DNA of 64,000 nucleotides, taken from assembly GCF_002934445.1 (NCBI RefSeq), contig NZ_PTJE01000005.1:124001-188000 (forward strand). Reading direction: 5' to 3'. The DNA comes from Nonlabens xylanidelens. GTDB taxonomy: Bacteria; Bacteroidota; Bacteroidia; Flavobacteriales; Flavobacteriaceae. A program made the translations under genes and the position numbers. The notes beneath the pieces were generated by a model, which saw nothing but the letters and a program-made list of their open reading frames with translations, made no database searches and had not been told where the DNA came from. Positions 25,765 through 34,017 of the stretch are shown piece after piece. How positions within the stretch are numbered: the first letter of the stretch is position 1; each line of letters opens with the position of its first letter.

Positions 25765-26346
25765 TTAAAATTCTTTTAAAAATTTATACACTTTAGGTAA
25801 TGGCAATCCCATGACGTTATAATAGCAACCTTCTAAACGTGTGACGGCTGCATACCCTAACCAGTCTTGTACACCATAGGCGCCAGCTTTATCAAAGGGT
25901 TTGTAATTAGTAACGTAGTAGTCTATTTCTTCTTCACTAAGAGGTGCAAAATGTACCTTAGTAACATCATTAATAACATGCTGACGTTGCGATGTTGTAA
26001 AGCAAACAGATGTGTAAACTTCATGAAAATCCCCACTCATAGAGTTTAACATCTCTCTAGCATGTGTAGCACTTTTAGGCTTTTCTAATGGAGCGTCATT
26101 AAACCATACTATGGTGTCACTAGTTATTAATAGTTCGTTTTCCTTTAAATCATTCTTAAAGGCGCTAGCTTTTAGAATAGAAAGGTAGTCTGTGATTTCA
26201 TGACCTTTTAAACGGTCACTGTAAACCTCGTCTACAGGTCTGGTTTTTATTTTAAAATCTAGATCTAAACCTTTTAAAAGCTCTTGTCTACGTGGTGATT
26301 GAGACGCGAGAATGATCTCTGTATCTTTAAATTTATTTGCTAGCAT
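25765..26346 (-). CDS. Maf-family nucleoside triphosphate pyrophosphatase
   Basis: A 193-residue protein with the Maf signature ASQSPRRQELLKGL near the N-terminus, a central SDTIVWFND with the catalytic Asp, KPKSATHAREMLNSMSG, and FDKAGAYGVQDW. Maf proteins hydrolyse dTTP/UTP or modified nucleotides to monophosphates and pyrophosphate; the exact preference is not visible. It is the last gene of an operon with DUF2520, KdsC-like and UbiA-like genes, with 5 bases to the upstream gene. Confidence 0.92.
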   Translation of the reverse strand: MLANKFKDTEIILASQSPRRQELLKGLDLDFKIKTRPVDEVYSDRLKGHEITDYLSILKASAFKNDLKENELLITSDTIVWFNDAPLEKPKSATHAREMLNSMSGDFHEVYTSVCFTTSQRQHVINDVTKVHFAPLSEEEIDYYVTNYKPFDKAGAYGVQDWLGYAAVTRLEGCYYNVMGLPLPKVYKFLKEF

Positions 26347-26351
26347 AGCTG

Positions 26352-27272
26352 TTAATTGAAGTAATAATTGATTCTAAAAATTCCTATAGATAGTATTCCT
26401 AATAGTAAAACTACCTTGAGTATAGTAGACAGTATATGAAATTCTCTTTGAGACGCAGCTGTCCATAATTTGATCATGACATACATTAACGGTCCCATGA
26501 TTAAGAATATGAAATAATAGGTAGCAATTTCATTTAAGTAAATATATTCATAAACGTACCAGCCTAATAGAACTAGAATAGCTATTATAAAAATAGAAGT
26601 AAACCTTGCTGCACGAGTTCTACCTAGAGCAATGGCCAGAGTGTTTCTACCACCAGCTTTATCACCATTTACATCTTCACAATCCTTAACCCATTCTCTA
26701 ACTAGATTGATTAAAAATGCCATTAAGGCAAATTCTAATAATCGTGCCATGATAAATCTAAAAGCAACTTGTGTCTCTGGAGTGATGACAGGAAACATTT
26801 CAAATACTCCAGTGATTAATAGGACCAATGCAACTAATATAGAGATGATAATATTACCTACTAGTAGAATAGATTTAAGCGAGCTCGCATAAAGGTAAAG
26901 TACAAAAGCCACTGCAATAAATACACTAGAAAGCACAGGTTTCCCTAAACTGTTTGATAAAACAAATCCACAAATGACAGCAGTTATGGTAAGAGTAAAG
27001 TATAAATTATAAGCACTCTTTTCTGAGATGCTCTTTGTTACTAGTAGCTTTTCTGGTTTATTGACTCTGTCTATTTCTACGTCATGAATATCATTAATGA
27101 CATTGCCACTTGCGGTGAGTAGGGCAGTCGCTGCTATTAATAGAAGCAATTGCCACCAGTTTAAAGCAGGTACCACATTAGATGGTATAAGCATGCCGTA
27201 TATAATGACTAGTTGCGGTATAATAGTCATTAATACGTTGGGCCAGCGTATAATTTTAAGGAAAACAGTCAT
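26352..27272 (-). CDS. UbiA-family prenyltransferase (geranylgeranylglycerol-phosphate geranylgeranyltransferase-like)
   Basis: A 306-residue integral membrane protein with about eight or nine hydrophobic helices. The two Asp-rich motifs that bind prenyl diphosphate and Mg are NDIHDVEIDRVNKP (near residues 60-73) and KDCEDVNGDKAGG (near 190-202). It resembles the archaeal-type DGGGP synthase branch of UbiA more than MenA, so the acceptor may be a prenylglycerol phosphate; menaquinone synthesis is the alternative. It lies in an operon with a KdsC-like phosphatase and Maf, 5 bases before maf. Confidence 0.82.
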   Translation of the reverse strand: MTVFLKIIRWPNVLMTIIPQLVIIYGMLIPSNVVPALNWWQLLLLIAATALLTASGNVINDIHDVEIDRVNKPEKLLVTKSISEKSAYNLYFTLTITAVICGFVLSNSLGKPVLSSVFIAVAFVLYLYASSLKSILLVGNIIISILVALVLLITGVFEMFPVITPETQVAFRFIMARLLEFALMAFLINLVREWVKDCEDVNGDKAGGRNTLAIALGRTRAARFTSIFIIAILVLLGWYVYEYIYLNEIATYYFIFLIMGPLMYVMIKLWTAASQREFHILSTILKVVLLLGILSIGIFRINYYFN

Positions 27273-27315
27273 TTTAAATAGAAGGAAAATTTTAAAGCTA
27301 TTGAGGTAAAACTAA

Positions 27316-27341
27316 GTGATTCCGCTCTATAGCGGAATCAC
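27316..27341. repeat. Hairpin GTGATTCCGCT-n4-AGCGGAATCAC, shortened relative of the dispersed palindrome
   Basis: A perfect 11-bp inverted repeat around CTAT. Its inner TTCCGCT/AGCGGAA arms equal the outer arms of the dispersed palindrome, but the TTCGCGAA centre is missing. It lies between the KdsC-like and UbiA-like genes of one operon, where it could act as an RNA-stabilising or attenuating hairpin. There is no T run. Confidence 0.65.
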
Positions 27342-27388
27342 GATGTCAACTTATGTATTTGTGTCTGATCTCTTAAAGTCCAAGATCA

Positions 27389-27922
27389 TTAAGTAGATTT
27401 AACGCTTTTACCATCTTGTACGTTCCATTTACCTTGTACTTTCATGACTTGTTCTATGATGTCACGTACACAACTATCGCCACCATTTTTATGAGATATA
27501 TATTGACTTACCGCTTTTACTTCAGGAATTGCGTCTTGTGGACAACAGCCCACACCAGCAAATTCTAGTGCTGGAACATCGGGCATGTCGTCACCCATGT
27601 AGACTATGTTTTCAGGCTTTAAATTATGTTTTGCAACATATTCGTGCATTTGCACCATCTTATCACTGGCATTTAGAAAAACGTCTGTAACGCCTAGACC
27701 TACTAGTCTAGATTTTACACCTTCATTTCTACCGCCTGTAATAATACATACGTTAAATCCATTATTAAGAGCTGTTTTCATGGCATAGCCATCTCTTGCA
27801 TTCATGGTACGTAAAAGTTCTCCAGATTCAGAAATAAGCATGCGACCATCGGTAAGGACGCCGTCTACGTCTAGAATAAAAGTTGTGATATCGTGTAGTA
27901 ATTCTTTATAGCTAGTTGCCAT
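27389..27922 (-). CDS. KdsC-like HAD phosphatase (Kdo-8-phosphate phosphatase family)
   Basis: A 177-residue type C0 HAD phosphatase with no cap domain. The nucleophile motif is FILDVDGVLTDG, motif II lies in CIITGGRN, and motif IV is GDDMPDVPALEFAG. These match KdsC, which makes Kdo for lipopolysaccharide by dephosphorylating Kdo 8-phosphate. I start at the Met at 27922 (MATSYKELL), which overlaps the upstream DUF2520 gene by 11 bases. A longer frame to 27979 adds residues unlike the family. It is co-transcribed with the UbiA-like and Maf genes downstream. Confidence 0.85.
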   Translation of the reverse strand: MATSYKELLHDITTFILDVDGVLTDGRMLISESGELLRTMNARDGYAMKTALNNGFNVCIITGGRNEGVKSRLVGLGVTDVFLNASDKMVQMHEYVAKHNLKPENIVYMGDDMPDVPALEFAGVGCCPQDAIPEVKAVSQYISHKNGGDSCVRDIIEQVMKVQGKWNVQDGKSVKST

Positions 27923-28670
27923 GTGTTTTTTGTATGGAGTTAGTAATAGATCGGTACATATCGCGATCTTCATTATCAAGCATTTCTAAATGCTTTTCTA
28001 TAGTTTTTATGTCGTTTCTCATCGCTGGACCAGTCTGTGCCTTTTGAGGAGATAAATCTATTGCTTTAGCAAGTGTTTCTTGCATTAACGCGTTAAGCAA
28101 TTGTGTGTCTATCGCGGCATCTTGCATTATTTGGTCAGCCTTAGTATAACAGTGATTTACAAAGTTATTCATGTAAACAGCCGCTAGATGGAGCTTTTTA
28201 CGTTGATTAGAATTGATTTGTTCTCGCTTTCGCGAAAGCGTAACAGCCACCTGCTCTAACACATTATTTACAGCCTCACTGCTAGATTCTAAACATAAAG
28301 TAATGTCTTCAAAGTTAGGTTTTCTGGTCTTACTAAAGCTTTGTGGCATATAAAAAACGCCGTGATGTTCATGTTTTTCTAAGGCTGTAATGGATACACT
28401 ACCGCTGGTATGAGCTACAATAGCTTGTGAAGTAGGTAATAGGTTTGCTGTTTTATTTACGGCATCATCTGGTACTGCGAGTATAATAAGATCGCAAGCG
28501 GGCAAATTTTCTATTTGAGAAAGTAAAGGGGCTTTTATATCTGATAGCTTTTTTTGAGCTCTATTATAATATCCTACAAGAGAAATTTTATTTGATAAAG
28601 TAGCTTTTTCAAAGGCATGACATAAGTGCATTCCTACATTACCGGTTCCTATAATAATAATCTTAATCAT
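27912..28670 (-). CDS. Rossmann-like/DUF2520 domain protein
   Basis: A 252-residue protein. The N-terminal Rossmann domain has the NAD(P)-binding IIIIGTGNVGMHL and LIILAVPDDAV. The C-terminal helical DUF2520 domain includes KKLHLAAVYMNNFVNH. The layout resembles F420-dependent NADP reductases and pyrroline-carboxylate-reductase-like dehydrogenases; the substrate is unknown. A dispersed palindrome copy is read here in the LSRKR frame (VTLSRKREQIN, about residues 145-149), adding a basic patch just before DUF2520. It is the first gene of the four-gene operon, divergent from ccsBA. Confidence 0.85.
   Translation of the reverse strand: MIKIIIIGTGNVGMHLCHAFEKATLSNKISLVGYYNRAQKKLSDIKAPLLSQIENLPACDLIILAVPDDAVNKTANLLPTSQAIVAHTSGSVSITALEKHEHHGVFYMPQSFSKTRKPNFEDITLCLESSSEAVNNVLEQVAVTLSRKREQINSNQRKKLHLAAVYMNNFVNHCYTKADQIMQDAAIDTQLLNALMQETLAKAIDLSPQKAQTGPAMRNDIKTIEKHLEMLDNEDRDMYRSITNSIQKTHGN
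28225..28240. repeat. CGCTTTCGCGAAAGCG palindrome, copy 11 (inside DUF2520 gene)
   Basis: Exact copy translated in the LSRKR frame, one of only two coding copies that use this frame. Confidence 0.9.
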
Positions 28671-28730
28671 AATGTAAAAATACGTACTTCAAAGCGACTC
28701 ACAATACATGGTGTTGCGGCTTTTGTGAAG

Positions 28731-28738
28731 TATCTTTG
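28731..28738 (+). promoter_or_regulatory. -7 promoter box of the ccsBA gene
   Basis: TATCTTTG, a match to TAnnTTTG, lies 19 bases before the ATG. Confidence 0.5.
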
Positions 28739-28757
28739 CAGCCTGTAAAAAAGTCCT

Positions 28758-31700
28758 ATGAAAGATAGATTAATTGCCTTGCTTTTTGGTACTCGTACAA
28801 TGACATTTTTGCTGCTAGCATTTGCAGCAAGTATGGCAGCGGGAACGCTTATAGAAAACTCCTATGATACTCCTACTTCTAAGCTTTGGGTATATAATAC
28901 ATGGTGGTTTTCATTAATCATGTTCTGGTTAATGCTCAATTTTATAGGGAACATAAAACGTTATGATTTATTACAGTGGAAAAAGTGGGCGACGCTTACT
29001 TTACACTTGTCATGGGTTCTTATTATTATAGGAGCAGGAATAACACGTTATATCTCTTTTGAGGGTATGATGTTGATACGTGAAGGGCAAACTGCAAATA
29101 CTTTTTTAAGCGACGAGACTTATTTCAGTGCTATAATTCAAGGTGACGATGAAAACGGTAACCCTATGCAACGTAGTGTAAAGGAAGGTTTATTAGTCTC
29201 GCAATATGATTATAAGACTTCTAGGGATTTTGATTTTTATGACAAGAATGTAAAAGTAACTATAGACAGCATGATTTATGATGCTGTAGAAGGTTTAAAA
29301 CCTGGAGATGAAAATAGCGATCGTTATTTAAAGATCGTAGAAGCTGGTGAGGGAACGAGACATGATCATTTAATTAAGGATGGAGAAGAAGCGAGTATTC
29401 ACAATGTGCTCTTCGGTGTGAATATAGATCCTGTGGTAGCTGCTCAAAAAGGTCTTATTAATATCACAGAAAACTGGAACGGTTATACGATACAGACACC
29501 ATATGCTGGAAATTACTTGCGCATGGCAGACCAGCTAGAAGGAGAAGTTTTTGGAGATTCTATACAAGAATTAAAATTAAGATCATTGTATTCTCTTGCT
29601 GGAATGCAATTTGTGATTCCTGAGCCTGTTACCCAAGGTGAGGTAGGAATAATTAAAAGCCCTGAACCTACTAAGGCAAAGGCACACGGTATTCTCGCTA
29701 CGGTAACTAGTGGTGAAGAATCTCAAAAAATAGAATTATTAGGCGGTAAAGGGATTATATCAAATTTTAAAGACATCGATATTAATGGCCTTAAGTTATA
29801 TTTAAAGTATGGCTCTATTGCGAGAGAATTACCTTTTAGTATACAATTAAATGATTTTATAGCTAGTAAACAACCAGGAACAGAAAAGTCGTACTCTGCT
29901 TTTGCAAGTGAAGTTACTGTTATAGATTCTATGGGTAAAACACCAGAACGCATTTATATGAATCACGTATTAGACAAAGAAGGTTATCGTTTTTTTCAAG
30001 CAAGTTTTGATCCAGATGAATTAGGTACACACTTATCTGTTAATCACGATTTCTGGGGTAAAACGATTACCTACATAGGTTACTTTTTACTTTATTTAGG
30101 TCTTATGGCATTGCTATTTGATCCTAATACCAGATTTGGTGAGTTAAGAAGATTAATTAACCGTGTTAAAAAACGCAAGGCAAAACAGCTAGTAATGATT
30201 GCGATGTTGTTTTCTATAAGTATAGCTGGTGCGCAAGTGCAAGAAGAAGATCATACTGGGCATAATCATGCTGCAGGAGAACATTCTACAGCTATAGATA
30301 GTAGAGAAGGTGTAAGTACAAATCAAGATGAGGCTGTTGTAGATACAACTGCACCAGATATAGATCTTGCAGATACTAAATTACCACCTATACCATTAAA
30401 ACTAGCAGATAGTATTATAGTGGCTAATATGGTACCACTTGTACAAGCAGAACGTTTCGGTAGAATAGTAGTACAGGATAACGGTCGTATGAAGCCTATG
30501 TCTACACTTTCTAGTGAGATATTGCGTAGACTGTCAGAAAGAGATTATTATGAAGCCAAAGTAGGTGATAGTGTTGTAAGGTTAACACCAGAGCAAACGA
30601 TGATAAGCATGATTCAAAATAGAGATCTATGGTTTGATGTGCCACTTATTAAATTGAATTATAAGAATGATTCTTTAAAAACTATTATAGGAGTAGATAA
30701 AAGTACCAGTTATGCTCGTGGTATGGACTTTATAAGAAGAAAAGACAGTACAATAGGTAGCTATAAAATAAGCCCTTATCTAGACGAAGCAAATGCAGCG
30801 GACGTGAAGTCGAGCATACATCAAGGTTTTATAGATATTAATTACTCTGTAGGTTTGCTAGATCAGGTACTAACAGGTTCGATATTCAAGATCTTCCCTA
30901 AAAAAGGAGCTGAGAATAATACTTGGTATTCTGCTCCAGATATAGAAAAGGCTGCTTATACAGAAGAACGTGATCATAACTTTGTTAGAGACTTCTTTCC
31001 TGCTTATAATGCTTTATTACATCAAGGAAATGCTACTGGTGACTATGTAAATGCAAATGCAGCATTGAACAGTTTATTTGAATTTCAACGTTATCATGGT
31101 GCTGATATAATTCCTAGTGAAGATAAAATTGAAGCAGAGATTCTTTACAACAAGTACAACGTTTTTAAGAGCTTGTATAAATGGTATGCATGGTTCGGTG
31201 TGATGATGTTGATTCTTTTAATAGTAGAGATTATCAAACCGATGAAAGAAATAAGATGGACTATTGAGTTTCATAAATGGGTCATCTTTGGATTATTCTT
31301 AGTACATACTGCTGCGTTAATCATGAGATGGTACTTAAGTGGTCATGCACCATGGTCCAATGCTTATGAATCGTTGATTTATGTGGCGTGGGCAACGATG
31401 CTCTTTGGACTCATGTTCGGTAGAAAGAGTCATATGACTATTGCTAGTACCGCATTTGTAGTAGCTATAATACTATGGGTAGCACAGTTAAACTGGTTAG
31501 ACCCATCGATAGGTAATTTACAGCCTGTTCTCGATTCTTACTGGTTAATGATACATGTATCTATAATTGTAGGTAGTTATGGACCGTTTGCACTAGGAAT
31601 GATTTTGGGTCTAGTGACTATGATTCTTATGATATTCTCTACAGAGAAGAATAAGAAAATTATGGATCTTAATATTAAGGAGCTTACTTATATCAATGAA

Positions 31701-32090
31701 ATTTCACTTACCGTAGGATTAATAATGCTTACCATAGGTAACTTCTTAGGAGGTATGTGGGCAAATGAATCTTGGGGACGTTACTGGGGCTGGGACCCTA
31801 AGGAAACTTGGGCATTGATAACTATATTTATTTATGCTTTTGTATTGCACTTAAGACTTGTTCCAGGTTTAAAAAGTAGATGGACGTTTAGTTTATGGTC
31901 AGTACTAGCATTTATAAGTGTATTGATAACATATTTTGGAGTAAATTTCTACTTATCAGGGCTACATAGTTATGCAAGTGGAGATCAAATCATCTCTTAT
32001 CAATTTGCAATGATATCGTTATCAGTGATTTTTGTTATAGCAGCTATTGCTAGATACAGAGAGAATAAAATTTACGGTAAAAAGAAATAG
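28758..32090 (+). CDS. Fused cytochrome c biogenesis protein (ResB/CcsB + CcsA)
   Basis: A 1110-residue membrane protein for system II heme delivery and attachment to apocytochrome c. The N-terminal ResB-like part (1-470) has three early membrane helices, a long periplasmic domain and a fourth helix near 440. A His-rich stretch (EEDHTGHNHAAGEH, about 502-515) follows a signal-like helix and may bind metal or heme. The C-terminal part (about 800-1110) has some eight helices and the CcsA WWD motif WGRYWGWDPKETW near residues 1005-1017, with flanking histidines for heme. Fusion of the two subunits is usual in Bacteroidota. It is monocistronic with a bidirectional terminator. Confidence 0.93.
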   Translation: MKDRLIALLFGTRTMTFLLLAFAASMAAGTLIENSYDTPTSKLWVYNTWWFSLIMFWLMLNFIGNIKRYDLLQWKKWATLTLHLSWVLIIIGAGITRYISFEGMMLIREGQTANTFLSDETYFSAIIQGDDENGNPMQRSVKEGLLVSQYDYKTSRDFDFYDKNVKVTIDSMIYDAVEGLKPGDENSDRYLKIVEAGEGTRHDHLIKDGEEASIHNVLFGVNIDPVVAAQKGLINITENWNGYTIQTPYAGNYLRMADQLEGEVFGDSIQELKLRSLYSLAGMQFVIPEPVTQGEVGIIKSPEPTKAKAHGILATVTSGEESQKIELLGGKGIISNFKDIDINGLKLYLKYGSIARELPFSIQLNDFIASKQPGTEKSYSAFASEVTVIDSMGKTPERIYMNHVLDKEGYRFFQASFDPDELGTHLSVNHDFWGKTITYIGYFLLYLGLMALLFDPNTRFGELRRLINRVKKRKAKQLVMIAMLFSISIAGAQVQEEDHTGHNHAAGEHSTAIDSREGVSTNQDEAVVDTTAPDIDLADTKLPPIPLKLADSIIVANMVPLVQAERFGRIVVQDNGRMKPMSTLSSEILRRLSERDYYEAKVGDSVVRLTPEQTMISMIQNRDLWFDVPLIKLNYKNDSLKTIIGVDKSTSYARGMDFIRRKDSTIGSYKISPYLDEANAADVKSSIHQGFIDINYSVGLLDQVLTGSIFKIFPKKGAENNTWYSAPDIEKAAYTEERDHNFVRDFFPAYNALLHQGNATGDYVNANAALNSLFEFQRYHGADIIPSEDKIEAEILYNKYNVFKSLYKWYAWFGVMMLILLIVEIIKPMKEIRWTIEFHKWVIFGLFLVHTAALIMRWYLSGHAPWSNAYESLIYVAWATMLFGLMFGRKSHMTIASTAFVVAIILWVAQLNWLDPSIGNLQPVLDSYWLMIHVSIIVGSYGPFALGMILGLVTMILMIFSTEKNKKIMDLNIKELTYINEISLTVGLIMLTIGNFLGGMWANESWGRYWGWDPKETWALITIFIYAFVLHLRLVPGLKSRWTFSLWSVLAFISVLITYFGVNFYLSGLHSYASGDQIISYQFAMISLSVIFVIAAIARYRENKIYGKKK

Positions 32091-32112
32091 TAGTACAACT
32101 GCCGTTTTCATT

Positions 32113-32157
32113 AAAGCTCTATACAGAATTACTTATTTGTATAGAGCTTTAATTTTT
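32113..32157. terminator. Bidirectional terminator between ccsBA and the convergent membrane gene
   Basis: The 12-bp stem AAAGCTCTATAC/GTATAGAGCTTT is followed by a T run on the plus strand. The loop holds the stop codon of the minus-strand gene, and the right arm is part of its coding sequence. Confidence 0.8.
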
Positions 32158-32851
32158 TGATAGAATCTTTGCTCATGCTATAGTTTGCTATTGCTTTAAT
32201 TATCATACCGCAACCTACTATAATTGCACCATAAAATATTAATGAAATATTATTACTAGCTAGAGTAGTAGATATACCTATTACAGCTAATAGCAAACCT
32301 AATAAGATCATTATATTTCTCCTAGATTTCATCTTTTTAAGGATCGAGTCTAATACTTCTATAACTTTAGCTTTGTAAGAAAGAGGAATTTGAAGATCAC
32401 GATCATAAACACCTGCATATAGTGCTAGAAACTCTTCTTTAGAAAACTTATCTGTATTATGATGCTCATCTTTATTCTTTAAAAAGACATCAATTATAGA
32501 GGTGAATTGATTAAGTAAATCTTCATCATTTAAATGAAGTTGTTTTCTTGAGGTTTCTAAGCTGTGCTTTTTCTGTTGTTCAAAAGTAGATTCTTCTCTC
32601 AGTCTAGCTTGCTCGTCTGCATAGAGTTCGTCTAGGAGAGAGCTTTTCTCATCAACAGATTTGTGTTTAGGCGCATTGTCATACTCTCTTATTTCTTTCC
32701 ATTGATTTACATCTATGGATCGTTTTTCTAAGGTAATTTGTGCAGCATTCCAGGCGACAGGAGTATATTTTTCTTTATCTATAGTAAGAATATGAATCAA
32801 TTCTCGATCAGAAAAATCGGCATATAGTTTAAGAAGTTGCTCTTGATTCAT
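32129..32851 (-). CDS. Membrane protein with an N-terminal EL-xx-I/EL-xxR module
   Basis: A 240-residue protein without a known family. Residues 5-55 (FSDRELIHIL, YTPVAWNAAQITLEKRSI) form a short helical module that also opens the 131-residue protein at 36517-36912 and that I have seen repeatedly in Bacteroidota membrane proteins. A charged, coiled-coil-like middle (60-175) leads to two C-terminal membrane helices (about 180-200 and 205-225) and a basic tail. The protein is probably anchored in the inner membrane with most of it in the cytoplasm. Function is unknown. Its last codons form one arm of the shared terminator. Confidence 0.65.
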   Translation of the reverse strand: MNQEQLLKLYADFSDRELIHILTIDKEKYTPVAWNAAQITLEKRSIDVNQWKEIREYDNAPKHKSVDEKSSLLDELYADEQARLREESTFEQQKKHSLETSRKQLHLNDEDLLNQFTSIIDVFLKNKDEHHNTDKFSKEEFLALYAGVYDRDLQIPLSYKAKVIEVLDSILKKMKSRRNIMILLGLLLAVIGISTTLASNNISLIFYGAIIVGCGMIIKAIANYSMSKDSIKKLKLYTNK

Positions 32852-32880
32852 TTAATTATTATGCTGATAGTTAGATCTCT

Positions 32881-33378
32881 TTAGTCTTTAAATGAATTCC
32901 TGTAAGCTTCTTTCTCACGTTGTGTTTTACGTTGTATCTGGAAACCTTTTAAGAATTTACGTAAATACTGATCATTTAAATATTTGAATTTAGGATGTGT
33001 TCTTTTTCTGAAGAAGGCACTCAATTCTGTTTCACTTATCACAACATCTGCCTTTTTCCAGATATAGAGTAATTCTTTAGATGTAAAATTAAAGGCAATT
33101 TTAAGTTTACGTAGGATAATGGTATTATCTAGTTCTGTCTCTGCGACAGGAATTTGACCATCTTTTTTACCTCTATGGTTAACTATAAGTCCATTAAGAA
33201 AAACAGCTAGATTTTCATCTACGACTACATCAAAGTCTTCATCTTCTTCTTTTTTGAGCCAGTTGCTTATTTCTGCTCTAGAAACAGGTTCACCACCTTT
33301 GGCATATATATCTATCATCGCATCATCACTCAAGTTTAGAGTAAATCTCAATCTTCTTAATATATCGTTGTTATCCAT
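32881..33378 (-). CDS. DUF1456 (YehS-like) family protein
   Basis: A 165-residue cytoplasmic protein made of two similar repeats: NNDILRRLRFTLNLSDDAMIDIY with ISNWLKKEE, and NTIILRKLKIAFNFTSKELLYIW with LSAFFRKRTHP. This is the DUF1456 architecture of E. coli YehS; no biochemical role is established. A basic tail ends the protein. It carries its own -7 box 30 bases upstream and lies 29 bases before the membrane protein gene, so the two may be co-transcribed. Confidence 0.85.
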   Translation of the reverse strand: MDNNDILRRLRFTLNLSDDAMIDIYAKGGEPVSRAEISNWLKKEEDEDFDVVVDENLAVFLNGLIVNHRGKKDGQIPVAETELDNTIILRKLKIAFNFTSKELLYIWKKADVVISETELSAFFRKRTHPKFKYLNDQYLRKFLKGFQIQRKTQREKEAYRNSFKD

Positions 33379-33408
33379 TTCTTTTATTTATAGACTAGTT
33401 TAAGGCTA

Positions 33409-33416
33409 CAAAGGTA
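33409..33416 (-). promoter_or_regulatory. -7 promoter box of the DUF1456 gene
   Basis: On the minus strand this is TACCTTTG, a match to TAnnTTTG, 30 bases before the ATG. Confidence 0.45.
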
Positions 33417-33454
33417 CGATTATGATTGCCTTTAAGAATATTTTATTGGGTTTG

Positions 33455-33474
33455 TTCCACTTTTGCGTAAGCAG
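33455..33474. repeat. Strongly decayed copy of the dispersed palindrome
   Basis: TTCCACTTTTGCGTAAGCAG is recognisable as the extended palindrome with several substitutions in both arms. It is intergenic. Confidence 0.4.
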
Positions 33475-33499
33475 AAATCAATTAATAATGTTTTTACTT

Positions 33500-34003
33500 T
33501 TATAATTTAATACCAAATCTAGAGAGCATCTTCTTTTCAAATTTCCAGAAAAAGTCAAATTGACCAAATAACCAGCCCATTGCTACTAATAAAATTTGAT
33601 AAATAGGGAAGAGTATAAGTATACGCAACGGCCAGAATAGCCATCCAGACATAGATTCTCTGCTCAAGCCTATGTATTCCATAAATGGGCCTGATAAACG
33701 TGCAGATAAGGAACCAGTGATGGCAAATACTATAAACATGGCAATTAATTCCCATCTATATGTAACTTCCCATCTGGTTTTTAATTTTGAAAACAACCAC
33801 ATGGTTATTTTGTAAAATATATAGGCTAGAATTAAAGTCACGATTATGGTAAAAGCATACTCGTAGGTAATGTCTTCAAATGTGGTAGGTAAAATGCGCA
33901 CGGCTATAAAATAACCACATGCTAGTAAACCTATTATTCCTAAAAGGATGTAAATGAATTGCCAGTTTTGGGTAATCTCCCAATTCTTTTTTAGTTTTTG
34001 CAT
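33500..34003 (-). CDS. Four-helix membrane protein with internal duplication
   Basis: A 167-residue inner-membrane protein with four hydrophobic helices. It is an internal tandem repeat: LKKNWEITQNWQFIYILLGIIG at residue 3 and LKTRWEVTYRWELIAMFIVFAITG at residue 73 share the pattern LKxxWExTxxWxxI, each followed by a second helix. Related Flavobacterial proteins are filed as DUF6787, or misnamed prolipoprotein diacylglyceryl transferase; no catalytic motif of the latter is visible. A TATTTTTG -7 box ends 4 bases before the ATG, so it can be transcribed apart from the lipoprotein gene 14 bases upstream. Confidence 0.72.
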   Translation of the reverse strand: MQKLKKNWEITQNWQFIYILLGIIGLLACGYFIAVRILPTTFEDITYEYAFTIIVTLILAYIFYKITMWLFSKLKTRWEVTYRWELIAMFIVFAITGSLSARLSGPFMEYIGLSRESMSGWLFWPLRILILFPIYQILLVAMGWLFGQFDFFWKFEKKMLSRFGIKL

Positions 34004-34007
34004 ATTG

Positions 34008-34015
34008 CAAAAATA
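34008..34015 (-). promoter_or_regulatory. -7 box 4 bases from the four-helix protein ATG
   Basis: On the minus strand, TATTTTTG is followed by CAAT and then ATG. It lies within the 14-base gap after the lipoprotein stop and predicts a leaderless transcript. Confidence 0.45.
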
Positions 34016-34017
34016 AG

